DNA of 64,000 bases from Terriglobia bacterium (GCA_020073185.1 JAIQFT010000007.1:1-64000); one strand, 5' to 3'. Shown: positions 1 through 8,382, counted from the first letter of the stretch. The notes: generated by a model from the sequence alone, not told the origin. Made by a program: numbers and translations.

Positions 1-111
1 CTCCCGCGCCGGGAAGATCGGAATCGGCCGTGCAGAAGTGGAATCTCGATGTCCCGCGCGAAAAACTTGGCGAACTCACGCAACCGAGTACGCCGCTGCC
101 CGTGCCGAAAT

Positions 112-1095
112 TCAGCTACTTACACCACGGGCTGCTAGACGCTCCTTACCTCGCCCATACTCCGCGATCTTCTCGCCGGTTAACGTGTCGTTAATTACGA
201 AGACGGTCGTTGTCGATGAGGAAGCTGAGTCCATGTTGAGACCATACTCAACCGCAATGGTGCCATGCGAGACTTTCGCTGAAATCAGATTACCGTGCTC
301 GGGTGCACGAAGCAAAACCCTTCGAGCATTCCCGCTCGGATCTATTACGTAGAGGAGGCCTGTCGGGCTATGCCGCAAGAGATACACGTTGCCGTCGTCT
401 CCACTCTGGAGCTGTGCTGTCGCAAGTGCTCCTAGAAAGCCGCGGGCAGCTTCATATAGCTTCTTATCGGCCAGGTGTTGATTCGCGAGGAAACGCGTAT
501 CACCCTCCAGCGCCACGCGCTTGAGAAACCGTCCTCGCGAATCAAAAACGGCTGCAAACGGCACAAGGTCCTGCCGATCGAATCCTGAGATCAGAACATC
601 ACCTGTATGGAACGCAGCGATCTGTCGAGCGCGGGCGTTCTCCAAACCTTCAAAAGTCAGCTTCCATGCAGACTTGTACTGGCCGTCTTTGTCAAATATC
701 GCCACGTAGGTCTCAACAGGCGAGGTCTTCTTTTCTTGCCGTTCGAGCAACAACGCGGCTCCACTTCCATAGGGTGCAAAGTCAACCATGGATGCACCCG
801 GGACATCTGTGGCGGACGACACCACGAACTCAGATGTATTCCTGCCGCTCACGCCGATGGCCGTTACGGATCGGGCCGGCGAACGCCGAATGAATCTGAC
901 GAACATGGTAGTACCATCGGGACTGCACTTGATTGGCTGCGCAATGGCAAAGCCTGAGCTGGACTGCAGCTTCTCAATAACGCGCCGGTCTGTAATAGTG
1001 AGACTCTGGCGCGTATCTACGCCGTCGATTCCTAAACCCAGGATGCCCAAGAGGAGCATTCCCGAGAATACGGCTTTTGTCGCCTTGCTCACCAT
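112..1095 (-). CDS. hypothetical secreted or membrane-anchored protein, possible beta-propeller
   Basis: I do not recognise the family. The 327-residue product starts with a short basic stretch and a hydrophobic segment (about residues 8-24), so it is probably exported or membrane-anchored. The rest is rich in beta-strand-like segments of the form 'VFDSRGRFLKRV' and 'YVIDPSGNARRV', spaced about 40-50 residues apart. This resembles NHL- or 6-bladed-propeller-type proteins common in Acidobacteria. The ATG has a GGAAGG-like sequence about 11 bases upstream. It lies 25 bases downstream of the small Cys-rich gene on the same strand, and the two are likely co-transcribed. The function is unknown; the fold assignment is inference. 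Confidence 0.6.
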   Translation of the reverse strand: MVSKATKAVFSGMLLLGILGLGIDGVDTRQSLTITDRRVIEKLQSSSGFAIAQPIKCSPDGTTMFVRFIRRSPARSVTAIGVSGRNTSEFVVSSATDVPGASMVDFAPYGSGAALLLERQEKKTSPVETYVAIFDKDGQYKSAWKLTFEGLENARARQIAAFHTGDVLISGFDRQDLVPFAAVFDSRGRFLKRVALEGDTRFLANQHLADKKLYEAARGFLGALATAQLQSGDDGNVYLLRHSPTGLLYVIDPSGNARRVLLRAPEHGNLISAKVSHGTIAVEYGLNMDSASSSTTTVFVINDTLTGEKIAEYGRGKERLAARGVSS

Positions 1096-1120
1096 CCCGC
1101 CGCTGCCTTCCTGAATGCAG

Positions 1121-1465
1121 TTAATGAATTAGGGCAATCGGCGACCGAGCCTTTTCTCTTTTGCGCTCTCGCGCGTTTACCAGTGCTCTTGCCATCGTTA
1201 TTCTTGACAATCTCGCACCAGCCACGTCGTCCGTGGTGTCGTATTGAATCTCCCCGCAGCAATACCATACAACTGGCGTGTGGACGCGACATGCATCTTG
1301 CATGCCGTTCTGCGGAAAAATCCTCATCGTTCGTGTGCAGCCCGAAGCAGTCTGACAACTTGCCAGTGTCGGGTTCACATTCATGCATCGTCCGTCTTCG
1401 CAGATCTGCGCGACGGCGAATGTGGAGAGAAGAATCCACAAAGTCACAAGAATTAATCTCTGCAT
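1121..1465 (-). CDS. small cysteine-rich secreted protein
   Basis: The 114-residue product begins with a clear signal peptide (hydrophobic residues 4-17, likely cleavage after Ala-Val-Ala at about 19). The mature part has seven cysteines in its first 55 residues, including CEDGRC and a CC pair, followed by a basic C-terminal tail. The Cys pattern suggests a disulfide-stabilised extracytoplasmic protein. The start is well supported: GGGAGGAAG lies seven bases before the ATG. The next gene on the strand begins 25 bases after this stop. No known family was recognised, and the basic tail may be disordered. Confidence 0.55.
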   Translation of the reverse strand: MQRLILVTLWILLSTFAVAQICEDGRCMNVNPTLASCQTASGCTRTMRIFPQNGMQDACRVHTPVVWYCCGEIQYDTTDDVAGARLSRITMARALVNARERKREKARSPIALIH

Positions 1466-1725
1466 TTACTTCTTCCTCCCACGAAGGGCTTTTGTGTCGC
1501 GGAAAAATAGCATCGACGGCAAGAAAAGATCCACTTCGACTTCGCTTGTTCCGGTTTCAGGACAGACTTTAGGGATCTGTCATTTATGCAACACTTTGCA
1601 ACTTCGCAAGACCGGGTACGAGGAGGAAAGTTGATCCGAAACTGGAACAAGCTGCGTGTTACTGGCGATAAATCGCCTCTCACCAGTAACCCGCTGCGAA
1701 GCCGGCCACTGCACGCCCTTACCAG

Positions 1726-1800
1726 GCAGCGCCTAGCTAGCCCTTCGAGCCAAATGAAAATAGCGCCGCGCGTGGTGCACGTCGTGCGCGATCTGTTTTT
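1726..1800 (-). pseudogene. decayed fragment of a ribF 3' end
   Basis: Read on the minus strand this stretch encodes KQIAHDVHHARRYFHLA, nearly the same as the last residues of the intact RibF encoded at 3369-4310 (EQIAHDVHHARRYFHLA). Bases 1748-1780 are identical to 3381-3413, and similarity extends on both sides, including the sequence just after the stop. The His and Asp codons differ synonymously (CAC/GAC against CAT/GAT), which fits an old diverged gene copy rather than a very recent duplication. The rest of 1466-2052 holds no convincing gene, only this fragment and a period-7 array at 1810-1837. Confidence 0.6.
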
Positions 1801-1809
1801 ACAAGGGGT

Positions 1810-1837
1810 GTCGGTTATCGGTTGCCGGTGCTCGGTT
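1810..1837. repeat. degenerate heptamer array
   Basis: Four consecutive 7-base units read GTCGGTT, ATCGGTT, GCCGGTG and CTCGGTT. This is one member of the period-7 family found across the window. It lies in the otherwise empty 1466-2052 interval, next to the ribF remnant. Confidence 0.6.
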
Positions 1838-2052
1838 CTCATGCTCGGGCCGTTCGTGCGAGGTCACGGAAAAACACTGGGAATTGGTGAACTGGTTGTG
1901 GGATACACGTAGCGGGGGCCGCGGGCGTTCAACAGGTAAGCGGAGAGCATAGTTCGCTTCCTATTTTGATTGCCAAAACCCAAGCAGCGCCTGTACGATA
2001 CGTCACCACTCCGGGCCGTGAATCTCAAACATTTCCATGAAAGAGAACGTCA

Positions 2053-2517
2053 ATGAAAGCCAGAACAATACTGTTCGCCTTGGTCTTTTGCCTGGCCGGG
2101 GCCGTCGCATGTTTTGCCGCCGATTCGAACTTGGGTGCCTGGAAGTTGAACGAAGCGAAGTCAAAGATTCCCGCTGGGGCGAGCAAGAATACCAGCGTTG
2201 TCTATACCGCGGCGGGCGACAACTACAAGTGCGTCGTTGACGGCGTAGATGGCGCCGGAAAGCCCACCCACAACGAATGGACCGGCAAGTTTGATGGCAA
2301 GGATTATCCCATCGTCGGCGACCCGATCAGCGATACCCGCGCCATCCAGGCAGTCGATGGCCATCATTACAAACTGACGAATAAGAAGGGCGGGAAGCCG
2401 ACCGTCACCGGCACGATCGTTGTCTCTCCCGACGGCAAAACTCGCACTCTCACTACGAATGTAACGGATGCCGGCGGCAAGAAGGTTACCGCCACATTTG
2501 CGTACGACAAGAAATAA
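2053..2517 (+). CDS. small secreted lipocalin-like hypothetical protein
   Basis: The 154-residue product has a signal peptide (MKARTILFALVFCLAGAVAC..., cleavage near residue 22). It is followed by a short all-beta protein beginning 'LGAWKLNEAKSKIP', a motif I associate with small secreted proteins of Acidobacteria and Verrucomicrobia. The C-terminal half has strands 'TVTGTIVVSPDGKTRTLTT' and 'KKVTATFAYDKK'. A ligand-binding barrel is plausible, but no ligand or catalytic residues can be assigned. The ATG is preceded by AGAGAA. It stands alone between the ribF remnant and the methyltransferase gene. Confidence 0.7.
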   Translation: MKARTILFALVFCLAGAVACFAADSNLGAWKLNEAKSKIPAGASKNTSVVYTAAGDNYKCVVDGVDGAGKPTHNEWTGKFDGKDYPIVGDPISDTRAIQAVDGHHYKLTNKKGGKPTVTGTIVVSPDGKTRTLTTNVTDAGGKKVTATFAYDKK

Positions 2518-2672
2518 TCTTCCACTGCCATTCACCGAGACTATGCCTTTCCGTTCCGGGCGGGACGGTAAGGCATGGTTCAGCTTGCTTGCGCTCCGAG
2601 AAAGTCAGGACGAAGCAACGTCCCGCAATCTTCAATCGCGAGGGATCGGGCATTTAGGGAAAGGATTCACCA

Positions 2673-3269
2673 CTGGCCACCGACTACGCGCAGCTCACCG
2701 AGAACCTTCTCCGCTTCTACGACTTCACCAATAAGGTCGTGCTTTTCGTCGGGGCGGGTGGGAGGCAACTGCTTGCCGCCTCCGCCGGAACCAAGAAGCT
2801 GATCGCGATTGATCAGGATGTGGAGGCCCTGCGGGAACTTGCGGCGAACGTTGCCGCAAAGGGCATGCAGGATTCCGTGGAGGTTGTTGGCGGCAAGTTC
2901 GAGGATGTGACACTGTCGGGCGATGTGGTGTACTTCGAATTTTGCCTGCACGAGATGGCCGATCCCCAGAAGGCGCTGACCCACGCCAAGAGTCTGGCAC
3001 GCGACATCGTGGTATTCGACCATTCGCCTGGCTCGGAGTGGATCTTCTACGGTGCGGAAGAGGACAAGGTCTGCCGCAGCGCGCAAGCCATGGAGCGCTT
3101 CGGATTGCGGCGCCGCGAAAGGTTTCACACGGAACAGCGGTTCGAGAACTACGCCGAACTCCTCGCCAAGGTAGGTGCGCAAGGGCCTACCGCGATCCGG
3201 CGCACGCAGCGCTTTGCAGGCGCCACGATGATCGTCATTCCCATGAGCTACGAACTCAACCAGTTGTAG
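2673..3269 (+). CDS. class I SAM-dependent methyltransferase-like protein
   Basis: The product has a Rossmann methyltransferase layout: motif I 'VLFVGAGG', an acidic motif II 'LIAIDQD', a post-motif 'VEVVGGKFEDVTLSGDVVYFEFCLHEM', and a C-terminal strand pair. The substrate is unknown. The first ATG/GTG/TTG in frame is GTG 2739, but that would begin inside the strand leading into motif I. Reading upstream, the frame stays open to a stop at 2655 and encodes a sensible helix (ATDYAQLTENLLRFYDFTNK). A CTG at 2673 is preceded by GGGAAAGG at about 8 bases, so I take CTG 2673 as the likely start and GTG 2739 as the alternative. At about 198 residues it is short for the family. Confidence 0.6.
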   Translation: MATDYAQLTENLLRFYDFTNKVVLFVGAGGRQLLAASAGTKKLIAIDQDVEALRELAANVAAKGMQDSVEVVGGKFEDVTLSGDVVYFEFCLHEMADPQKALTHAKSLARDIVVFDHSPGSEWIFYGAEEDKVCRSAQAMERFGLRRRERFHTEQRFENYAELLAKVGAQGPTAIRRTQRFAGATMIVIPMSYELNQL

Positions 3270-3368
3270 AAGAGCGAATGCGATTCGCCGTCCAGCGTCT
3301 CAAGGGACCGTATTGCTTAGCATAATCGACCCAGGCGGCGCGGGTAAAAGGCGGTTCTAAGCCAGCGC

Positions 3369-4310
3369 CTAGCCCTTCGCAGCCAAATGAAAATAGCGCC
3401 GCGCGTGGTGCACATCATGCGCGATCTGCTCCCGCAGAGCTTCCACGTTGGGAAACTTCTGTTCGTCTCGCAGGCGCCGCAGGAAGCAGAGCTCGACCTC
3501 GGTCTGCGCGGTCAGGGAAATGGGGAAGAAGTTGAGCAGGTGGCTCTCGATGGCGAAGGAATCGGGGCCGAAGGTGGGACGCACGCCGACGTTGGTGACC
3601 GCATCGAAGGTTTCGCCGTTGACGCGCGTGCGGGTGACGTAAACGCCATTGCGCGGGATGGTTTCGTCGTAGCGGCTGAGATTGAGGGTGGGCACGGTGT
3701 ATTTGTGGCCGTAGCCGCGGCCGCGCCCGGGTGTAGAGATGATGCTGAACACGCGGCCCAGCAGATGCCGTGCGCGGCTGACATTGCCATCCGAGAGCAG
3801 TTCGCGGATGCGCGAGCTGGAAACCACTTCTCCGCGGACCGTGAGTGCGGGATAGATCTTGACCTCGAACCCGAACTCACGTCCGAACTCGACGAGACGA
3901 TCCACGTTGCCTTGGGCGCGGTGGCCGAAACGGAAGTTGAACCCTTCGTGCACCTCGCGGGCGTGCAGCGCGCGGACGATGACCTGCTCGGTGAATTCCA
4001 GCGGCGTCATCAGCGACAGGTCGCGGGTGAAGGGAAGCAGGAGCGCGGCATCGATCCCGGTTTCTTCCAGCAGCCGCAGCTTGATCGGCAAGGGAGTGAG
4101 CAGGCGGGGGGCGACGTCGGGACGCAGGATGCGCGTCGGGTGCGGGTCGAAGGTGACGACGATGGACGTTCCGTTGATCTCCCGCGCACGACGCACCAAC
4201 TCGGTCAGCACGCGGCGGTGGGCCAGGTGCACGCCGTCGAAGTTGCCGATGGAGACGATCGTAGGTCCGTGGTCGGCCGGAACTTCGTCGAGATGGCGGA
4301 AAATTTTCAT
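3369..4310 (-). CDS. ribF: bifunctional riboflavin kinase / FAD synthetase
   Basis: This cytoplasmic enzyme phosphorylates riboflavin to FMN and adenylates FMN to FAD. At 313 residues it has normal RibF length. The N-terminal FAD synthetase domain carries the nucleotidyltransferase motif GNFDGVHLAHRR (about residue 23) and the 'VSSSRIRELL' segment. The C-terminal flavokinase domain shows 'YTVPTLNL' (the PTxNL metal/ATP site), 'NGVYVTRTRVNG', 'NVGVRPTF' and the catalytic Glu region 'IESHLLNF'. It ends with the ARRYFHLA motif, a second copy of which lies decayed at 1726-1800. It is apparently monocistronic. Confidence 0.93.
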   Translation of the reverse strand: MKIFRHLDEVPADHGPTIVSIGNFDGVHLAHRRVLTELVRRAREINGTSIVVTFDPHPTRILRPDVAPRLLTPLPIKLRLLEETGIDAALLLPFTRDLSLMTPLEFTEQVIVRALHAREVHEGFNFRFGHRAQGNVDRLVEFGREFGFEVKIYPALTVRGEVVSSSRIRELLSDGNVSRARHLLGRVFSIISTPGRGRGYGHKYTVPTLNLSRYDETIPRNGVYVTRTRVNGETFDAVTNVGVRPTFGPDSFAIESHLLNFFPISLTAQTEVELCFLRRLRDEQKFPNVEALREQIAHDVHHARRYFHLAAKG

Positions 4311-4403
4311 TCAGTCATCGGCCATTAGCGTCGGCAATCGCCAAGAGCGTAGTTGGTGGCCGGTAGTCGGGGGCCGGACTACCGGCTACGGACTACCAGC
4401 GCT

Positions 4404-4431
4404 CACAACTCATCACTCCCAACTCACAACT
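4404..4431. repeat. degenerate heptamer array (CACAACT-type)
   Basis: Four 7-base units (CACAACT, CATCACT, CCCAACT, CACAACT) run into the 3' end of the MBL hydrolase gene. Just upstream (4350-4400) a related stretch repeats GGACTACC-like units with inverted symmetry. It belongs to the window-wide period-7/8/9 repeat class. Confidence 0.55.
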
Positions 4432-5194
4432 CAAATTCCAGTTTCAACCCATCATGCGAAAGCCGCACGTTGGCCGGCAGCGTGGCATTGGTCCGCTCAT
4501 GGTCCAGATCGTGCGAAATATGCGTGAAAAAGGCGCGGCGCGGCTGCAGGCGCTCGATCAAGGCCAGCGAGTTCGCGACCGTGGAATGGGTGGGATGCGG
4601 TTTATGGCGCAGCGCGTCGAGAATCAGGATGTCGAGGCCGCTTAGTCGCGCCATGGAGCGCTCCGGAATTTCGCTGAAGTCGGTGACATAGGCGGCCGAG
4701 CTGAAACGGAAGCCGCAGATTTCGGCGTCGCCGTGCATGATAGCGATAGGCTCGAAGCAGACACCGTGCAGGTCCAGGGGGCCGTGCAACGGGTTCAGTT
4801 CCACCTGCGCGATGCCACCGTACTTGTAATCCCCGGCAAAGATGTAGCTGAACATCTCGCGGATGCGGCCGATGGCGGAGGGCTGCGCGTACAGAGGAAT
4901 TTTGCCTGCGGTGTGGAAGGTGAGGGGGCGCAGGTCGTCGAGGCCCAGGATATGGTCGGCGTGGGCGTGGGTGTAGAGCACGGCATCCAGGTGGCGGATG
5001 CCTTCACGGATGGCCTGCTCGCGAAAGTCGGGGCTGGAATCAATCAGAATGCGGTGGCCGCCGTATTCCACCATGATGGAGGGGCGCGTGCGGCGGTCGC
5101 GCGGGTCCGAGGAGTTGCACACGGCGCAGGGACAGCCGATGGTGGGCACGCCCATCGAGGTCCCGCTGCCGAGCACGGTGAGGGTGGCTTTCAT
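4424..5194 (-). CDS. MBL-fold metal-dependent hydrolase, PhnP/RNase Z-like
   Basis: A 256-residue metallo-beta-lactamase-fold protein. It carries the metal-binding motif THAHADH (about residue 75) followed by 'ILGLDDLRPL', and an N-terminal 'LGSGTSMGVPTIGCPCAVC' that matches the Cys-containing signature of the PhnP-like branch. Further ligands are expected in 'IAIMHGD' and 'HISHDLDH'. Members act as cyclic phosphodiesterases or nucleases; the substrate here cannot be deduced and no phosphonate genes are nearby. The start ATG overlaps the stop of the DUF1844 gene by four bases (ATGA), so the two are translationally coupled. Confidence 0.82.
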   Translation of the reverse strand: MKATLTVLGSGTSMGVPTIGCPCAVCNSSDPRDRRTRPSIMVEYGGHRILIDSSPDFREQAIREGIRHLDAVLYTHAHADHILGLDDLRPLTFHTAGKIPLYAQPSAIGRIREMFSYIFAGDYKYGGIAQVELNPLHGPLDLHGVCFEPIAIMHGDAEICGFRFSSAAYVTDFSEIPERSMARLSGLDILILDALRHKPHPTHSTVANSLALIERLQPRRAFFTHISHDLDHERTNATLPANVRLSHDGLKLEFEL

Positions 5195-5811
5195 TTGATG
5201 TTCAGGCCGCCGGCCGGAGGCGGCGTGCCGGGCGCCTGCGGCCCGCGCGCGATCGCGTTGGTGACCTCGACGTAAGCCATGCGCAGCTCGTAGAGGCAGT
5301 TCTGCAGCAGGTTGTCTTCGGGCATGGTCAGATTGCCCTTGGTTTTTTCGGCGAGCAGGCCGAGGGTGTCGATAGTCTGGCGCGCGCCGAGCAGGTCCAG
5401 CGCCGGCGGGCCGCCCTGCTCGTGCATGAGGCCGAGCTGCACCAGCGCGGTCATGTAGACCGAGGCGATGAAGCGCTCGAAGGTCATTTCGAATTCCTGC
5501 GCGCGGCGGCCACCAAGCTCGGACTGGATTTGCGCATCGAGCTGCTTCGACGATTGCTTGAAGGCGTCGTGCTGCGCCTGGCGCTCGGCGGCGCTGGGCG
5601 GAGGCGGGACGTTGCGCTGGTCCGGCTGCGGCGGTTCTGCTTTCGTCGCCTCGGGCGCGGCGGCCCCTTCGACTTCGCTCAGGGCAGGCTGGGGCGGCTC
5701 GGGAGGACGCTCCTCCTGCTCGCGCGGCGGTTCGGGCGTGGCTTCGCCTTCGGAGGTAAAGCGGCGGCGGTCGGTGACGGTGAACTCAGGTTCTTTTTTG
5801 TTATCAGGCAT
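5191..5811 (-). CDS. DUF1844 domain protein with disordered N-terminus
   Basis: A 206-residue protein. Residues 1-90 are low-complexity, rich in Pro, Glu and Ala, and probably disordered. Residues about 95-190 form a helical domain (FERFIASVYMTALVQLGL ... ARQTIDTLGLLAEKTKGNL) that I recognise as DUF1844, a small family of unknown role. The disordered part contains ALSEVEGA, the translation of a palindromic repeat at about 5667-5690 seen in many environmental genomes. The element has therefore entered the reading frame without breaking it. It overlaps the downstream MBL gene by 4 bases. Confidence 0.8.
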   Translation of the reverse strand: MPDNKKEPEFTVTDRRRFTSEGEATPEPPREQEERPPEPPQPALSEVEGAAAPEATKAEPPQPDQRNVPPPPSAAERQAQHDAFKQSSKQLDAQIQSELGGRRAQEFEMTFERFIASVYMTALVQLGLMHEQGGPPALDLLGARQTIDTLGLLAEKTKGNLTMPEDNLLQNCLYELRMAYVEVTNAIARGPQAPGTPPPAGGLNIK

Positions 5812-5829
5812 AGCGTTTCACAACTGCAG

Positions 5830-5900
5830 AATTGCGGAAGTGCGGAACTGCCGAGTTGAAAACCAATTCCGCAATTCCGCAGTTCGGCAATGCGGCAATC
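5830..5900. repeat. foldback repeat with octamer units
   Basis: The left arm has units AATTGCGG, AAGTGCGG, AACTGCCG. After a short spacer the right arm has AATTCCGC, AATTCCGC, AGTTCGGC, AATGCGGC, so the arms are near reverse complements of each other. The element fills the gap between the DUF1844 gene and the YgfZ-like gene. A close relative lies at 42696-42788. Confidence 0.7.
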
Positions 5901-5904
5901 TGGA

Positions 5905-7008
5905 TCATGCGGCCAGCTCCCTGTAGGGAAGCAGGTGCACGACGGCGTGCGCGCCGCTGATGCTCAACTCGGCGCCGGGGTTGCGGGCTTCCATGCGCAG
6001 GTAGCCGAGGGCGAGAGTGCGGTCGCCGTCGCTGCCGGGGACGGTGAGGGCGCTGGTGATCTCGCCCACGTCCTTGCCCTCCTGCTGAATTTTGGCGCCC
6101 GGCGCAGGCGGCGGGCCATCCACCACGAAGCCGGTCAGCATGCGATGCAGCAGCGCGCGCGAGTGAATGCGCTCCACGATTTCCTGGCCGAGGTAGCAGC
6201 CCTTCTTGAAATTGAGCGCCTGCTCCTGGCCAGTTTCCTGCGGCAGGTAGCGCTCGCTGATGTCCACTCCGTAGCGCGGGATGCCGGCGGCGAGGCGGAA
6301 CATCTCCAGCGCTTCCGTGCCAACTGGTCTTGCGCCACTGCGGACGAGCGCATCCCACACATCGGCGGCGCCGGCGGGCGCGAGCCAGATTTCGTAGGTG
6401 TGCGAGATGTCGCCGGCCATGCGCGTGAGGGAGAGCCCGAGGTCGTTCCACGCCATGTCCTGGACTTCGAGCGGGTCCGCGTGTTCCCACCCAGTGGCGC
6501 CAACACCGGGCGCCACAAGGGTGGGGCAACCGAAGCCGGCGTCGCGCAGCACCTCGGGCGCGCGCGGCCCCTGCACGGCGAGCGCGGTCAGCTTTTCGGT
6601 GACGTCGGTCAATTCCACGTCATCCATGATGATGTACTTGTTCATCACCTCAAGTAGCGTGGGCGCCTGCCAGCGCGCGGTGTCCAGGAGCAGGTAGTCA
6701 CCGCGGCTGTAGAGGTACATGTCGCCGAGGATTCGCCCCTGCGCATTGAGCAGGAAGTTGTAATTGCCATGGCCCGGAGGGAGGTCGCGGATGTTGTTGG
6801 TGACCATGCCGTTCATCCAACGCAGGCGATCGGCGCCCGTGGCCACGATTTTGGCGCGCCAGCCCAGGTCGTAGATGCCGCAGCCAGAGCGGAGTTCCAC
6901 GTACTCGCGGCGAGGATCGCCAAAGGTGGCAGCGGTCTCCGCCCCGAGGTAGTCGCTCAGGCGCGCGCCCGCGGCAACGAGCGGATCGTGGAGAGCAGTC
7001 GTGGGCAT
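5905..7008 (-). CDS. ygfZ: YgfZ/GcvT-like folate-binding protein
   Basis: The 367-residue product has the aminomethyltransferase (GcvT) fold: an N-terminal 'YVELRSGCGIYDLG', 'VTNNIRDLPPGHGNYNFLLNAQGRI', and the diagnostic YgfZ signature KGCYLGQE followed by 'IVERIHSRALLHRML'. The conserved Cys of KGCYxGQE is present. YgfZ proteins bind tetrahydrofolate and help build or repair Fe-S enzymes. A true glycine-cleavage T-protein is less likely, since no gcvH or gcvP is nearby. The open frame extends far upstream, antisense to the dehydrogenase gene. I chose the ATG at 7008 because homology begins there (MPTTALHDPL). Confidence 0.85.
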   Translation of the reverse strand: MPTTALHDPLVAAGARLSDYLGAETAATFGDPRREYVELRSGCGIYDLGWRAKIVATGADRLRWMNGMVTNNIRDLPPGHGNYNFLLNAQGRILGDMYLYSRGDYLLLDTARWQAPTLLEVMNKYIIMDDVELTDVTEKLTALAVQGPRAPEVLRDAGFGCPTLVAPGVGATGWEHADPLEVQDMAWNDLGLSLTRMAGDISHTYEIWLAPAGAADVWDALVRSGARPVGTEALEMFRLAAGIPRYGVDISERYLPQETGQEQALNFKKGCYLGQEIVERIHSRALLHRMLTGFVVDGPPPAPGAKIQQEGKDVGEITSALTVPGSDGDRTLALGYLRMEARNPGAELSISGAHAVVHLLPYRELAA

Positions 7009-7041
7009 GGTCGAACGAATGATTATAGTCGAGGGCAAGAA

Positions 7042-7080
7042 GTCGACGGTCGATGGTCGATGGCCGACGGCTGACGGCCG
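7042..7080. repeat. degenerate heptamer array (GTCGATG-type)
   Basis: Five and a half 7-base units: GTCGACG, GTCGATG, GTCGATG, GCCGACG, GCTGACG, GCCG. It lies between the divergently transcribed ygfZ-like and dehydrogenase genes, where promoters would be expected. Confidence 0.7.
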
Positions 7081-7170
7081 GTACGGTTGAAGCGCAATGT
7101 CATCCCGAGTGAGAGCCGCCCGGCTTCGGCGGCACGAGTCGCGACTGTCGACTGCTGTATCTTGTCCCCG

Positions 7171-8217
7171 GTGAGCGACCGAAAGAAGATTGCCGTGGTG
7201 CCCGGCGACGGGATCGGCAAGGAAGTCATCGCCGAGGCGCTGAAGGTGGTGCGGGCCAGCGGCGCGCCGGCGGATTTCACCGAGTTCGACTGGAGCGCCG
7301 ATCGCTACCTGCGCGACGGCACCACCATTCCGAACGACGGATTCCAAATGCTGGCGCGCGATTTCGATGCCATCCTGGCCGGCGCACTGGGCGATCCGCG
7401 CGTGCCCAGCAACATTCATGCCAAGGAAATCCTGCTCGGCATGCGCTTCAAAATGGACCTGTACGCCAATGTTCGCCCGGTGCGGCTGCTCGATGAATGC
7501 CTCTGCCCGCTGAAGAACGTGAAGCCCGAGGACGTGCATTTCACCATCATCCGCGAGAACACCGAAGGCGTGTACATGGACATGGGTGGCGTGTTCAAGC
7601 CGGGAACGCCCGACGAGGTCGCAACCCAGGAGGACATCAACACCCGCAAGGGCGTGGAGCGCGTGGTCCGCTATGCGTTCGAATACGCGCGGCGGCACGG
7701 GCGCAAGAAGGTGCTGATGTCGGACAAGTCCAACGTGATGACCTACGCCGGCGGGCTCTGGCAGCGCGTGTTCAAGCAAGTAGCCGGCGAGTTTCCCGAG
7801 ATCGCGGCGCAGCACATGTTCGTGGACGCGCTCTGCCTGGCGATGGTGCGCGAGCCGCGGCAGTTTGACGTGATCGTCACCAACAACATGTTTGGCGACA
7901 TCCTCACCGACCTGGCGGCCGCGTTGCAGGGCGGGCTGGGGATGGCGGCCAGCGGAAACATTCATCCCGGGCGCACGTCGATGTTCGAGCCGGTGCACGG
8001 CTCGGCGCCACCGCTGGCGGGAAAAAACCTGGCCAATCCGCTGGGCGCAATCCAGAGCGCGGCCATGATGCTGGCGCACCTGGGACTGCAAGAGCACGCT
8101 GACCGCATCGATGCTGCGGTGCTGGCGGCGGTGCGGGCGAAACAGTTGACGCAGGATGTGGGCGGCAGCATGGGAACGAAACAGGTGGGCGACTGGGTCG
8201 CGAAACGGGTGAGCTGA
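7171..8217 (+). CDS. isocitrate/isopropylmalate dehydrogenase family protein
   Basis: A 348-residue decarboxylating beta-hydroxyacid dehydrogenase. Visible motifs are '[11 protein letters not shown]' at the N-terminus, the substrate Arg segment '[15 protein letters not shown]', '[15 protein letters not shown]', the catalytic Lys/Tyr-type region '[11 protein letters not shown]', the metal-binding '[20 protein letters not shown]' and the nucleotide loop '[18 protein letters not shown]'. The oxidised substrate could be 3-isopropylmalate, tartrate or isocitrate. No leuA, leuC or leuD is adjacent, so leuB is not assigned. The open frame begins at 7087, but the GTG at 7171 directly precedes the conserved N-terminus ([13 protein letters not shown]). 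Confidence 0.85.
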   Translation: MSDRKKIAVVPGDGIGKEVIAEALKVVRASGAPADFTEFDWSADRYLRDGTTIPNDGFQMLARDFDAILAGALGDPRVPSNIHAKEILLGMRFKMDLYANVRPVRLLDECLCPLKNVKPEDVHFTIIRENTEGVYMDMGGVFKPGTPDEVATQEDINTRKGVERVVRYAFEYARRHGRKKVLMSDKSNVMTYAGGLWQRVFKQVAGEFPEIAAQHMFVDALCLAMVREPRQFDVIVTNNMFGDILTDLAAALQGGLGMAASGNIHPGRTSMFEPVHGSAPPLAGKNLANPLGAIQSAAMMLAHLGLQEHADRIDAAVLAAVRAKQLTQDVGGSMGTKQVGDWVAKRVS

Positions 8218-8382
8218 TGTTGATGTCATCCCGTCTCTAACGACGGTAACCGGTGTCAAGCGATTTTAGGGAACAAGCGAGCGGCCCAATGCGCGTGGTC
8301 CCCGGAACGCGCTGCCTTTGCGTTCTGGCGTGCCTTTCGCCGCGCGGTCGAGGGCAGAGGAAGAGATGTTTAAATCGCCGTG

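Noticed and set aside
3-194. Plus-strand open frame entering from the left edge (…NLDVPREKLGELTQPSTPLPVPKFSYLHHG…)
   Set aside because: It could be the last codons of a gene to the left, but it overlaps the 3' end of the minus-strand gene by about 80 bases and I recognise no family. The evidence is too weak to list.
3387-4328. 313-residue plus-strand frame antisense to ribF
   Set aside because: It mirrors ribF exactly, with no recognisable domain; it is a shadow of a high-GC gene.
4424-5194. Calling the MBL hydrolase phnP
   Set aside because: The motif class matches, but no phosphonate genes are nearby and many acidobacterial relatives have unknown substrates.
7171-8217. Calling the dehydrogenase leuB
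   Set aside because: Family motifs fit several substrates, and no leucine-pathway neighbours support isopropylmalate.
7009-8259. Upstream extension of the YgfZ-like open frame to 784 residues
   Set aside because: The extra 417 residues are antisense to the isocitrate/isopropylmalate dehydrogenase-family gene and have the His/Arg/Gln-rich composition of a shadow frame. The family N-terminus begins at 7008.
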